Source of the DNA: Isohypsibius dastychi
Lineage: Eukaryota; Tardigrada; Eutardigrada; Parachela; Isohypsibiidae
Direction of reading: 5' to 3'
DNA length: 28,843 bases
Assembly (NCBI GenBank): GCA_034696485.1
Contig: JAQIWT010000202.1
Span: 1 to 28,843 of the forward strand
Positions 9,719-20,465 of the stretch are shown here, piece after piece; position 1 is the stretch's first letter, and every line of letters starts with the position of its first letter. The position numbers and the translations under genes are program-made. A model generated the notes under the pieces. That model saw only the letters and a program-made list of their open reading frames with translations. It was not told the origin of the DNA and searched no databases.

Positions 9719-10558
9719 CTAGCTTGGAAATAAAAGTTCGAAAAAAGGAGCGAGAACATCACCCGCCGTACTGAGAAGATAGCTCATAGTTTGGCTGATG
9801 TCATAGGAAACAGGATATGGTAGGACATCTGTGGGAAAATGAAAGCAATGGTCATGTCCATCATTAACAGACTTTTCCATGACTAAAGTTGATGCACCCC
9901 CTGTTGGGCTGTCCAGGTCTGACCGCAAATAAGAGAACAAACTAGAATTGTCTGGAAATGAATGATGTGAAAGCCGGAATTGCCATTCATGGCAGAATTT
10001 GTTGGAAAAGAGATAATTCCGCTTGTCAATGAAGATGCAGTTCTGAATGGTTCCTTGACATTGCCAATAGAGCAGCGTGGGAAAGTATCGAACTGCCATG
10101 TCCGTCGAGTTCAAACAGTAACAACCACATGATAAACCGGGCATTTGCAGAATTTCATCTAAGGGGTTGTCTGAAAAGGTTAAGTTAAGAGTGGCTATAC
10201 GCTTCCAATTCGGGTCAGTGTTAATTCTCACATTGTCCTGAACAAATGGGGAGGCCAGATAAATCCGGCTGACAATCCAAATGGGGTTCAGTACTGTTTA
10301 AAGGATGCATCGTCGATGGCAATCTGTATCCTGGAATCATTGAAGTCGGACAAACGTCCATATGCTGCGTATTATATTCCGAGCTGTTGGTCTTGTTACA
10401 TGTATATTCAACTGCAACATCAGAAATTCTAGTTTTGCCCGTCATTGCTCGGATTTCTCGAAGATAGCTTGAAATAAAGATCTGCGTAACTAACCTGATT
10501 TATTACCCCAACTTTGTATAATGAAAAGGACAACGGTGTGCCAAAAGAGCAAGCTCAT
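9719..10558 (-). pseudogene. Secreted Cys-rich, N-glycosylated unknown protein with one frame break
   Basis: Probable exon 1 (10558-10495) encodes a signal peptide MSLLFWHTVVLFIIQSWG. A short 38-bp intron (gttagt ... cttcgag) leads to a long exon 10456-9719. The mature part has many N-glycosylation sequons (NKT, NSS, NST, NLT, NST, NSS) and paired Cys (CGCYC, QCQGTIQNC). Frame continuity is lost at about 10221-10226: the first frame ends GQCEN then TAA, and the second frame picks up immediately with NTDPNWKRIATLNLTF. Removing one T would join them, so this is either a one-base assembly error or a recent frameshift. The 38-bp intron is shorter than its neighbours and could be wrong. Family not recognised; it looks like an ectodomain or secreted ligand. 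Confidence 0.5.
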
Positions 10559-11381
10559 GTCACCATAATTTCAGGGATCCAATAACAATAGCGATGCTGG
10601 TATGAATGTAGGTCCGTAAGAAGTCAAAGATTCTTATCAAAAAGTGGTTACGTCAAGCCCGATGCAATAACGAGGATTCGATTCAGGGGATGAAAACGTA
10701 AACAGATCGAAGATGCCCCGTGGTGTCACGTGAGTGTCTCTGTCTTGAACTTGTTGCCAAGTGACAACTGGGCGGGGTCATAACCTCTTTATCACCAAAG
10801 CAAACGAGTCACAGTGCTCACGTATCGAAGATTACAATAGACCTGTTAACGACCCGGTTCAAGAACTGCACGGAAGTAGATATTGGCATGGGATTCGTGT
10901 TGCTTGGTTGAGGGTAGTGCATAATTTTCCACAAAATTTTCAGCGGTATTCATTTTCGACTCAGAAAACTCAATTTTGGAATAAAGTAAACTGTCCAAGG
11001 ACCAAGGTCCAGCACTGCCAGACTCAGATGATATTTCGTTAATTTCATCCTGTGGTTCAATCGATTTTGGTTTTTAGTGGTAATCTGCAGCTTGATGGCT
11101 AAGTTGGGCCACTTGAACAATGAACGTCAGCGGTGGACTAGGATTGATATGGTCAGGTGTTGCGGTTAGCCAAAGTGCTTGAGAAAACGCTGTTTTAGTA
11201 CTTATTTCACGTCAACCCACTAGAAACTTAATAACAAGTTCCGTGTTTCGAAGAAATTTGTCATGCGATGTTTTTCTTCCTTTTTCAAGTGTCCTCAGTT
11301 TCCCTACGTAATTCTCATCCAAATTCTCAACTATAAAATGATTTTTCAAGCTTATCGTCATCATAATTTATTCCATTTACA
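10559..11381. other. Divergent promoter region
   Basis: Between two divergently transcribed secreted-protein genes. The only sizeable open frame (10761-11042, +) starts at GTG, has no signal peptide or motif, and is probably chance. Confidence 0.4.
11332..11338 (+). promoter_or_regulatory. TATA box of the chitinase gene
   Basis: cTATAAAAtg, about 45 bp upstream of the ATG at 11382, giving an expected start site near 11360 and a 5' UTR of about 20 nt. Confidence 0.65.
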
Positions 11382-12482
11382 ATGCTTTCCTTGCAACTGG
11401 GTTTGTCGTTTATTGTGGCTTCCGTGGCTGTGCATCAGGTAGTTAGTTGGCAAGTGTTATTTTGTCACCGCAAAATTCAGTCTTTTTTACGGCTATAGGT
11501 TCACGCTTGCCAAGGCAATGGAGTTGGATGTTCCGAGCTCTACAAATGCTGCGGTGGTCTAGCCTGCGTCAAAGCCACTGAAATCTGGGGTTTTTGCAAA
11601 AACATCTCGCAAATTGTAGCCACGACTCAGATCGCCACAATGACGACTCGAAAGGACGAAACCACTCGTTCTACTTCAACATCACGATCCCCCACAACCA
11701 CCCAACCTCCAGCCGGTACAATGAATAATCTATTCTAAGATCATCTTTCGAAATTGAATCCTCCAAAGGGGCACTGATTACGAAGGCTCAATTTGACAAA
11801 GCGGTGACGTCTGGTGAACACTGGTATCCCGTGCCGACACAAGATCAATATTTGAACTTTGTCAAACGTGCCGGACCATCAGGCCGTATTACGACCAAGC
11901 GCGAACTGGCAATGTTTCTGGCTAACATCCTGCATGAATCGGATGGACTCCTAGCCAAACGAGAATATGGCCCACCTCCGTCTAACTGGTATGTCTACCC
12001 ACCTATGGATGTTCCTGGGCAAGAATATTATGGCCGTGGCTATATTCAGCTCACCTGGTGAGAATAAGTCTGATACCAATCTATAACCGAGATGATAGTA
12101 ATTTCGCAAAAGGTCATACAACTACGGTCCGGCCTCACAAGCGCTCTATGGTGACAATCGGTTGTTGACCAATGCTGACCAAGTTGCATCTAATGAGACT
12201 GTTGCGTGGGATGTCTCATTCTGGTACTGGGCTGCCCGTGTACATGATCAACCTGGGATCAGTGACGGAAAGTTTGGGGTGTCAATCAAAGCGATCAACG
12301 GTCAGTTTTCCATTTGTTGAAGGTACAGTCTTAAGATTCGTCTTCAATCGTCAGGTGGCTTGGAATGCGGCACCAACGCCCCAAATAAGGTTGGTCCTCA
12401 ACATCGATGGAAGCTGTATAAAACTGTATATGTGGCATTTGGGATAAGCGGAACTCCTGACGAGCGCGGCTGTTACAACTAA
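11382..12482 (+). CDS. GH19-family chitinase-like secreted enzyme with N-terminal six-Cys module (292 aa, complete)
   Basis: Five exons, phases consistent: 11382-11438, 11499-11715, 11769-12057, 12113-12300, 12355-12482; introns 53-60 bp, GT-AG. Signal peptide MLSLQLGLSFIVASVAVHQ. Exon 2 carries a compact six-Cys module (C-x6-C-x5-CC-x4-C-x9-C, with YKCCGGLAC and WGFCKN) followed by a Thr/Ser-rich linker. The GH19 lysozyme-like fold follows: KRELAMFLANILHESDGLL with the catalytic Glu of the HE motif, a second acidic candidate in KREYG, the signature YYGRGYIQLTW, SYNYGPASQALYG, SFWYWA, and KAINGGLECG near the end. Expected reaction: inverting hydrolysis of chitin beta-1,4-GlcNAc links, for moulting, feeding or antifungal defence. 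The gene is strongly supported; enzymatic activity is inference. Confidence 0.93.
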
Positions 12483-12602
12483 GTAATGTATATATATACC
12501 TTGTAAAAAAATCCTGCAATTTTGGCAGAGTACATTTGTAAATATTCATGTTCATGAACTTCTACAGAGCTCGGTGCACTTATTCGAGACCACTTTCTTC
12601 CA

Positions 12603-13480
12603 TCAGTTTTCTTTATTCTCAAGATTTTTATTTCGGCTCAATTCATGCTCAATATGACAGCCACGATTCTCAATCATCATTATAACCCGATATGACCTAG
12701 ATCGGAGAGATTTCACCATTTTTTCTTGATCGAGATTCTCCCACACTGACGTCATCACGCGCTTCAATCCTTCGATTGTTGTGGGATAACGAACAAATAA
12801 TTCCCAATTGAACAATCCATTCACGCAGTAATCCATCGGCGCCAAGTCCGGTGAATTGCTGAGCCAGTCTTTCTCTGGAATAAAATCTATTCCGGAGCTG
12901 CGAAGCCAGTTCCGAGTTTTGGCAGCCCGATGAGCAGGAGCTTTGTCTTGGTGGAGTATTGGCTGATATTTTCTTCCCCCGTACAGCCGTGGGATGTCAT
13001 CTCCGATCAACGGTTTCAGCAGATTATCTATGTAGTAGTTTGCATTGATTTTTGCTTTTTGACAAAACGAAGCTTCGTTTTCCCGTAATAGCAAACACCA
13101 GCAAAAAACATCACACCTTGAGGATGCGTCTTCGTCCAGTATTTTGTCCAACTTTCCTCCGTCCTATCTCCCTTGAACTGATGATAAATCCGTCGAATTC
13201 CATTGACGTTAGTGAGATAAACCCAAGCTTCATCAACTGTTGGAATTTTTTTCCACAGGTTGCCTTCCAGGTAGAGAAAGAAGCGACGACCCGTTCCAGT
13301 CGTTGAGCGATCTGTTTATTCGACAGTGCATGAACACGATGCTTTTTTCTCAACTTGCCTTCCAGATTGATGTGAATGATTCTGCCGATAGCTTGGACAC
13401 TCCGTACTTCTTTGCCATCTGCAGATGGGGGAGAGGATTTGGGCCAGTTGAATGCCTATATGAAATGCCACCCAGCTCTC
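12603..13480 (-). mobile_element. Degenerate Tc1/mariner-superfamily (DD37D, maT-like) transposase
   Basis: DDE transposase remnant on the minus strand. The N-terminal part reads EVRSVQAIGRII then KKHRVHALSNKQIAQRLER. The first catalytic Asp is in IPTVDEAWVYL, the second in ILHQDKAPAH and the third in SPDLAPMDY; 37 residues separate the last two, hence DD37D. Conserved KINANYYIDNLLKPL, DDIPRLYG and TIEGLKRVM also match. The frame changes at least twice: after LERV near 13290, and at an A5 run near 13060-13070. The ORF is therefore not continuous and the copy is probably inactive. Terminal inverted repeats and a TA target duplication were not found by eye, so the element limits are those of the coding remnant only. 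Confidence 0.88.
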
Positions 13481-13615
13481 GAGTTCATCTAACAGAAAAG
13501 TTTTTGGAAATCATTCCTTCCAGTAAAATTGCTACAAATTAAGAAATATTGAATCAACACAGTCTACCTCGAGGAATGTCAAATCACTTGGTTGCACGAG
13601 AAACAAAAACAGTTA

Positions 13616-13704
13616 TGTGCGTTATTCCCTGTACGGGCCAGTGGCCGGCAATGGAAATCATTTTCCATATATCGGGGTGGCCGGTAATAGTCATAGTTCA
13701 TCGT
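13616..13704 (+). repeat. ~89-bp interspersed repeat, copy 1
   Basis: Begins tgtgcgttattccctg and runs through a GGCCAGTGGCC palindrome and an ATGGAAATCATTTTCCAT near-palindrome to the gttcatcgt end. The same sequence recurs near 28 kb as an inverted pair. The translation through it (PPRYMENDFHCRPLA) is not a protein signal. Confidence 0.85.
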
Positions 13705-14316
13705 AGAGATAAGATTTGTCCATGAAATGGCGAAAAGTGCAGTCAGATTAAGGCTGGAATGACCGGATTCCGAGACGAAAGCAATAGACAAGCTAGAAAA
13801 ATCGGAATTGATGAGGGAAATACATGGGCGACAGCGTTATCAGCTCGCCCTTCCCAACTCCTATCTCCTAGTATACCCGAGTGACATGCAAGCGAACCTT
13901 GCTTGCAAAAAGAAAGGGTATTACAATGGATAACTTGTCATCATTGAATCATTATCAAAATAAGGCAGGTCTGCTATTAAAATCACAACAAATACTTTCA
14001 TTGGCGTTTTCGACCGACCATCACATGTAGAAAAGGCTGGGGTTTTCGCAAACAAACCCTCTTCATGTCATTCATACATACAGCAATTATTCTTCAAGCG
14101 CATAACGCAACGGTATTTTCATCGTAATCAACATGCTCCGGAACCGAAATGGCACGAAAGAAAAGACTGCCAGCCCAAAAAGGTCGTGGACTATTCCCCC
14201 CTTACAACAGGATTCACACATTAATTTCCGGTAGCTTTTTTCAAGATGCTGTAATAAATCGGTACTGGATGATGAAACTCAAATTACTGCAGCTGTTTCA
14301 AAAAGAAGAAATGAGT
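13705..14316. other. Intergenic stretch
   Basis: No gene seen. An open frame at 14149-14334 (+) with basic residues lacks support. The left boundary is the 89-bp repeat, the right the 3' end of pseudogene C. Confidence 0.4.
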
Positions 14317-16129
14317 TCAATCACTATCAACTAGCTCCAACTTATGCATTGCATACGCCAAATCAACTGTCAAGATGAACATATCAATGAACGGCTACAT
14401 ACGTCGCAGATATTCTTTTCCAGTTCCGTACTTTTCGTTTTTTGGCAATTCTTTTGCGCCTTTGAAATGAGCGAGCTTGGTGGCCAAGGTCGTTACGATG
14501 AAGTCTTCTTTGATCCGAATCTCCAAGGTTCCAATGAGGAACTATGTCGGAGCCACCGTCCCGTAGAATGAGACTTTAGTCAGCGTCCTTCCGTTCACCG
14601 TTCACCCTTCACCCGACTTCCTGAAGACTGAATTTATGCCCAGCTTTTTTAACTCCGCTTCAATCGCTTTTTTAAACTCAACCGCAGATCCAACACGTCT
14701 TTCTACGAGGACAAGGAAGTGAAAGAATCCGTAGACCATTCAAAGTCAGAAAAACGAGCATTTCACCTCCTTTCAAATCGATGACCTCAGTAATGTCAAC
14801 TTCGCCTTTTTTTCCGAATGCGGATATTCTTGACGTGCACGATATCCAGTAATCCAGGCTGGGTAATACGGACCGCCGGCGGGATTCGGATTAACCCCAT
14901 GTCTCGCTTAGTCTGATTCAGCAGCTTCATCAAGACTTGAAATCGTACGATTTGTGAAACCAGGTCGCTACCAAACGATTTCAAAATAATTTTTAGAAAA
15001 GCTCCTCACAAACTGCTTATTTCTTACTTAACAAGAAAATCTCAAGATAGTTTATAGCTGCCGACTGCAAAAAGCAAGTAGATAATAAGACCAACTTATC
15101 TCTTGATGAAACATCGCGGTATGATGACGGCATTTTGGCAGGATCTGCTTCAAATCACATACCTTGATATCTTTGGCCAAAACCAGATTCTGTCTGGTCA
15201 TCAGCGGAACCGTAATAAAGGTGGCAAGGCGTTCGCCGCTGACGTTAAACTCCTCCAGCACTCTTAACAAAATAATCTGTCACAAACGCAAGAAGCCAGC
15301 GTTTCCGACATTTCTTACTCATTCATTTCAATCAGCAGTCCAGGCACATCCAGATGTTTCTCCACAGACATAACAGAGAATCTCAGAAGTAGCTCTCTGC
15401 CCTCACCTCGCTTAACCAGGACTTTAGTCAAACGAGTTCCGTCCTACAACACATGACAATTAGATCAACAGTTGCACGATGTAAGACAACCAAATTATCC
15501 CTCGGTGAAACGTCGCTGTATGATGCCGGGATTTCGGCAGGATCTTGGGCTTCTTCAGCTTTGCCTCAGTACTCTTATTATCCCTTACCAGTCCGGCGAC
15601 GTTAGCCGTAGATTTTCTCAAGGTCCCAATTTTCTTGAAGTACAAGGAACCGTCGGCGAGCATCGGATAGAAGCGGTGCAGGGGGGTTAAGAAATGAGCT
15701 CAAACCATCTCCCTGAAATACACATAATACACGAAAGGAACGATCGCGGTTACTCTCTCAAAAGCTGCTTTCACGGCATTGTAACAAACATTGCATTAAC
15801 CAGTATGCTTAGAAGCTTTCGCAAAACGATCAATATGCAAACCCTCCATCTCAGCCACATCTTCTTCAGGCAGCTTGTAGAGACTTCTCTCCACGATGGA
15901 CTGCTTAACTTTTTGGCTCGGTGAAAACATTCAAATTTCCACTTCTTCATTCTGCCACTCGGCGCCGTGGCAATGAGATGGGCTGAAAATTGGTCCAACA
16001 CAGCCTGCATAGCTTTAGCTAAAACCAAAGAATATCTTCCTGCTCTGCCTCCGTGAAATATTCCCGAATAAAAGTTTTGACTTCTCTGCTGGTTCGGAAG
16101 TCGTCGGTTTTGAAATTGTTGATCGGCAT
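14317..16129 (-). pseudogene. Family C/D orphan gene, copy C, broken
   Basis: Starts at ATG 16129 with MPINNFKTDDFRTSREVKTF and ends after AYAMHK near 14317. Aligned by eye with copy D (25.2-26.8 kb): FIREYFTEAEQ, TAPSGRMKKWKF, SLYKLPEEDV, KASKHTG, DGTRLTKVLVKRGEG, RIPPAVRITQPG, FLVLVERRV and FKGAKELPKNEKYG all have counterparts. In-frame stops replace residues at 15796-15798 (TAA, Gln in D), 14602-14604 (TGA), 14542-14544 (TAG) and 14395-14397 (TAG, Lys in D). There is a frame break near 15905-15915, and one splice acceptor (about 14937) reads caa where D has cag. Function unknown; a CxxC-like site (CNVCYNAVK) is the only motif. The protein was probably near 400 residues. Confidence 0.7.
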
Positions 16130-16130
16130 T

Positions 16131-16310
16131 TGATCATGTGGAAATATATGATGGATATGACGATTCAGTGGCAAAGCTCGCAACGTTATGCGGGAACAAG
16201 GTAAAAAAACAATCGACTGAATGACTAAGGGGAGCTGAAATATTTCTTTTTTCAGTTTCCAGTCGAGTTTCTCTCCTCAAGTCGTGCCCTAATGCTCCGC
16301 TTCCTGCCAG
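16131..16310 (+). pseudogene. Partial duplicate of the CUB2 domain, no own start
   Basis: HVEIYDGYDDSVAKLATLCGNK, an intron (gtaaaa ... tttcag), then [16 protein letters not shown]. This copies 16718-16880 of the CUB gene just downstream, about 590 bp away. It breaks off at the ctgccag acceptor that precedes the 3' half of CUB1, so it looks like a recombination junction. Confidence 0.7.
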
Positions 16311-17074
16311 ATTCCCCATCCGCTTTTCTCATCCGGAAATCAGATGTACATGGTCTTTCAATCCGATGCTAGTGTTCATCGAAAAGGATTCAGAGCCGCC
16401 CATGGCTTTGGTAAATAATCCCATTCTTCTCGAGAATAACTCACTTTGAAATAGTTTTTCGGAAAATGCTTCCGAGTCTATCTGTTTCCGAAAGGAGAAG
16501 ATACCACCTCTATAGATCTTATTTCTATTTCAGAATGCGGAGGACAACTTGTGGCATAAAATGTTGTTGGCCATCTCTACTCCCATGCTAAATACGGAGA
16601 TCAGAATCATGATAATCGAGAAGATTGTGATTGGATTATTGAATCTGGTTCTGAGATGATGTCTGTGGAGTTGCCTTTTTTGACCTTCGAGTTGGAAGAC
16701 GCCCAAAATTGCGGTTATGATTATGTGGAAATATACGATGGATATGACGATTCAGCGGCAAAGCTCGCAACTTTGTGCGGAAACAAGGTAAAGACAGTCA
16801 ATTGAATAATCAAGAGGAGCTGAACTATTTCCTTTTTTAGCTTCCAGTGGAGTTTCTCTCCTCAGGTCGTGCCCTTATGCTCCGTTTCCGGTCTGATGAC
16901 AATATCAATTCAAAGGGGTTCTCTGTGGCCTATGATATTCGAAGTTTTGCTAACGGTGGAGAGAGTTTGCGCAATGATTACAGCAATAACAATCATCGCA
17001 ACAATCCGACTGGATATACTTCCGCCGGAAGTGTCATTCGTTCTCAGTGGCTAAACCCAGATGAACCTGTTTAA
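16311..17074 (+). pseudogene. CUB-domain secreted protein remnant (end of CUB1 plus CUB2) with in-frame stop
   Basis: Exon 16311-16410 encodes the last part of a CUB domain ([21 protein letters not shown]). Exon 16534-16787 encodes a second CUB (ECGGQLVA, EDCDWIIESG, ELPFLTFELED, CGYDYVEIYDGYDD, LCGNK). Exon 16841-17074 completes it (FLSSGRALMLRF, KGFSVAYDIRSF) and ends with an Asn-rich tail ending NPDEPV. Splice phases agree. A TAA at 16557-16559 lies in frame directly after ECGGQLVA and would truncate the protein. The gene has no visible start; its 5' half is replaced by the partial CUB2 duplicate. CUB domains bind protein or carbohydrate ligands outside the cell. Confidence 0.8.
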
Positions 17075-17475
17075 ACGGATAAACCAGATTTCTGTTTTGC
17101 GTTTTCGTATTCCCTCACTTTCTCGCTGCATTTTTTGTTCGTTTCCCAACATGAGACTTCCGAGTACTGGAAATGTATGTTGACAACAAACCCACCCATG
17201 CCCCACACCCACCTGACCACACAATGTGCTGGGCATTGTCCATGACAAGTCCCACTCGCTCATACAGGAATGGTTAGTAGCCAGAAGCCAAACGTAGCGG
17301 CCTATTCTTACCCAACCTACTCGACGAAGCCCCGACTTCTGTAGGGAGGATTAGGCGAACCACGACTTGGCCGACTGACCTGCCCACACCGCCGTGCCTA
17401 TCGGCGTCTTCGTACCGCCAGCGCATAATTTAGTATGCATAGTTCTCGAGTGAAGGTTCGTTTCCCTTTTTCGTC

Positions 17476-17520
17476 AGCTTCCATACTCCAGCTTCCATAC
17501 TCCAGCTTCCGTACTCCAGC
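17476..17520 (+). repeat. 14-bp tandem repeat, ~3 copies
   Basis: Units of agcttccatactcc upstream of gene A; the matching place in block B has only one diverged unit. Confidence 0.8.
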
Positions 17521-17582
17521 TCCCGTTCCCTCGTATTTTTGATATCAAATCTACTCTAATAGCTCTTTTCTTCCCTCACGAA

Positions 17583-19645
17583 ATGTCTCAAGATAAGGTG
17601 AGCATTTGTTTGTCTGTTTCTTTCTGTCGTTGTGGCTCTGGTGTAACGATATTCGATGATCTTGCAGGCGTCGCACTTCCGCACTCCTTCAGCTACAGGA
17701 GCCAATCTCGAAATGGTAAGTCTATCTGATTTCAAAGTGTGATGAGAGAATTGCTTGTTGGTAGTGGATTAACTGCTCCCAGCTGCTCCGAAAACTTCGC
17801 CACAGTGTCAAAAATCGAAACTGATATCAAAATTTTATTTTGGCTGCTGATACGATTTTTGATATCAAAACTGATTACTGAAGTTGATGAGTGTTATCAT
17901 AGGGATTTTTTGGAGTCCTCTTATGGAAATTAAGACCAGAGAAGGGCCCTGAGCAGGACGTTTTCGTGAAAGAGCATTTTGACCTCTTTAAAGATCGGGG
18001 GCACGTGGCACTGCCCAGGGTTAAGAGGATATTATGTCTTATATCCCAAGTCAAGCTACTACCACTTCTCCCATTGCAAGGCTTTGTGCATTCCGGCACT
18101 CCGGAAGGCTTTTAAGGCTTGTAGGTGCCGGCGGTGTCATGTGAGTAGGAAATTTTGTCCCACAGCCTCAAACTTCCGGTCTTATTTTCTTGTAGCGTGA
18201 ATTATTTGAGAGCAAGAGTAAATGTGTGTGGGAATTTATGTGTGAATCTGACACTTGCCTAGCTTTGAAGATATGATACCGCCCTCGTTCTAAAATGTAC
18301 TGCTTTTGTAGAATGCGCGCTTAGGATTAAATCCGAGGAACTCGCCGATCGTCGATTCCCAACGGTTGAGTTCAATGAACTTGGAAAGACAAGAAGCCAG
18401 CCACATGCATCTCCACCTGCTCGAAAATTGGATATTCTACAACAGCCCTGGATTTCAACAGGAGGTGAGATGGGGTTATTGGTTTGATTGATCTCTAAAG
18501 GGGAACCACGGATTAGCAGAAGATGATTATACTTTCCCTCAAAGACTTGAGGTTTTCGTTTTCTTTAGAACTTACTGAAGCTTGTTCGATATCGAATGAT
18601 AAGGGGAAAAACGACAGACCTGCCGATTCTGGAGATTGAACTCGAAGCGAATCCACATGACCAGTATCAAATTCGAGAATATCTCATTCGCTACAACGGA
18701 GGGTATGTTTCTCTGTACGTTCTGAGCTCATCAGCGCATCATTCTGCTTCTATTTTTAGGAGCGAGCTCAAGCAGCCTGGACGCGGTTCTATTCCAGCGG
18801 ATATTGATTCACCAGGACAATTCCGTGAAAAGATCTTCCTGCCGCATTCAGGAGGACTTGCGAACTATCCGGAGATCTCGGTAAGTTTCTCCTTTTAGAT
18901 ATCTGAGAGATTTCTGAATTTTGCGCGGAACGATAGAATGAACGGCGGATTTTGAAATGTATCCAGCTGTCGTCCCAGTCACTCGTTCTTTCTTCCTTAT
19001 TGACTTTTTTTCGTGGTTTCAGGTGGAGGTCCGATTGTCCAACCACGTCTCCCGCTCCTTCACTGGAATCAAGATAATCCCGGAACTTCGATATTTTGTG
19101 GGAAAGCCGATGAATTACAATGTTGCGGTATTTTTTGGGCGGGGGCATGAGTAGAAAATCTTTTCCGTGGAAAATGAATCCGCCAATCTACCCTCTGACA
19201 ACGCTTCTCCTGGAGGATGATCGTGAGTTTTGATATCAAATCTTTGATTTTTTTTGTTGTGACTTCAGTGAGAAGAGTCGTTTAACGGTTTTTATTTGTT
19301 AGAAGTCAAGAGCTCTGTCGTCCGCATGGAGGAACTACTCGTTGAGAAATGTGCAGCAAGTTCAGTATTGTCGACATCCAAAATTTCCGTGGCCCTGGAC
19401 AGGAGGTTGTGGAGATGGATTACAAATTCTTTGGAACGTGTTGCGACGAAAAGGAAGAGCTGTACATCTTGGGGGTCGTCAAATTCACGGAAGAGCGGAA
19501 TGGAGTTGCGGCGGTTCTTGAGGCTCACATTGCGAGTATTGATGTTAACGACAAGGTGACGCGTGTGGAGTCAGAGAAACACCGGGATCACTTGGCGCAC
19601 TTCAAAAAGGCGTTTCAGAAGGCTTTTCAATCTCTTTTCCTTTGA
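17583..19645 (+). pseudogene. Family A/B orphan gene, copy A, three frame breaks
   Basis: Exons by comparison with B: 17583-17597, 17668-17715, 17903-18140, 18312-18464, 18569-18702, 18760-18880, 19023-19222, 19303-19645. Conserved segments include RPEKGPEQDVF, YYHFSHC, CRCRRC, IRYNGG, FLPHSGGL, HVSRSFTGIKIIPELRYF and DYKFFGTC. Relative to B there is +1 base at the G5 run 17997-18001, +1 near the T6/G5 run 19131-19145, and -1 at 19347-19349. All three lie in homopolymers, so assembly error is a serious alternative to decay. Splice sites are otherwise intact, and exon 8 has a net five-codon insertion. If the three sites are errors, this is a live paralogue of B. Function unknown. Confidence 0.75.
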
Positions 19646-19825
19646 GGCTCTATGATATCAAAAAAGGTTTTATTTTTCTGTTCCTGTGGCATTGTGTTAA
19701 TGATAGCAATGTTTTCCAGTGGCGGCGTTTCATGTTTCTTTTCGATAGTATGGGCGAGTTTCTGGCGAGTCATTTCTTTTAGCATCATCTATAGTTCGTG
19801 TTTTCATGTCAACTAGAAAATTGTG
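19646..19825. other. Convergent 3' region between genes A and E
   Basis: No features; T-rich. The corresponding stretch follows gene B. Confidence 0.4.
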
Positions 19826-20465
19826 CTAGTGCAATTTATTTCTGTTTCTGTCACGCGCGAAAAACACCAACTGAAATAAAAAATCCAGTTTGCATATGGA
19901 CTTCTGACCGAAATATGCAAGACTATCAAAATCCACCGTAAATGATCTCATTTTGGGGGCAGAATTCCGGGTGATATCGATTCCCTGGTGATTCAGATGC
20001 TTATTCTCTTCTTCATCGTCATACGACTGAACTGGGGGAGATGCGGCGACTTGTGCCGGTGCGGTTCTTGGACGCTTCGAAGACGCAGCCACGGGAACTT
20101 GTAGATCAGACTTGGACTTGCTAACGGTTTCAGTTTTGGATTTGGTGACAAATTCCGGCTTCCTTGCAGCATACTGTTCAACTTTCTTGACAAGGCTGGT
20201 GGCGGCTGTTGTTAATGGAGCTGCCGCAACTTTGGAAACGGGAGTTGGAGGACCTTCTTTGACGATAGGGATGACTTCCGGTTCGGCGCTGCCCTTTTTT
20301 CCCTTCTTCTTGCGTTTTTTCGACTTTCCATCACCAGTTTTATTCTCCTCTCCTTCATCTTCATCCTCGACTTGAGGGGCGACTGTTAAGGGAGGTCGAA
20401 CTGGACTAGCTGCGCGCGAAGGCGGGGAACTGGGAGCATTGGAATTAGGACCAGAGTCCAGAATC
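19826..20465 (-). pseudogene. Gene E: Lys/Ala/Pro-rich, probably nuclear protein, 3' exon only
   Basis: Open exon of 212 residues on the minus strand after an acceptor (ttttttag at 20466). Contains DEDEGEEN acidic run, a strong basic cluster KSKKRKKKGKKG (nuclear-localisation-like), PTPVSKVAAAP low complexity and an end MRSFTVDFDSLAYF. The frame is open a further ~44 codons upstream (to about 20596), but that includes the acceptor and is probably intron or a cut-off exon. Block B begins at ~20625, so the 5' part of E seems to have been lost or moved by the duplication. A shorter relic of the same tail follows gene B. No catalytic domain recognised; could also be a live gene with a distant 5' exon. 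Confidence 0.5.

Larger units (their letters stand above)
17165..19900 (+). repeat. Segmental duplication, block A
   Basis: Homologous in direct orientation to 20625-23540. The similarity starts around tgtatgttgacaac in both, covers ~420 bp upstream of the first ATG, all eight exons, and the 3' end of a minus-strand gene (E). Confidence 0.85.

Noticed and set aside
12172-12555. Open frames overlapping the 3' end of the chitinase
   Set aside because: Shadow frames; the GH19 exons explain the stretch completely.
17997-18001. Programmed frameshifting in copy A
   Set aside because: No supporting structure was seen, several independent shifts would be needed, and paralogue B does not need one; error or decay is simpler.
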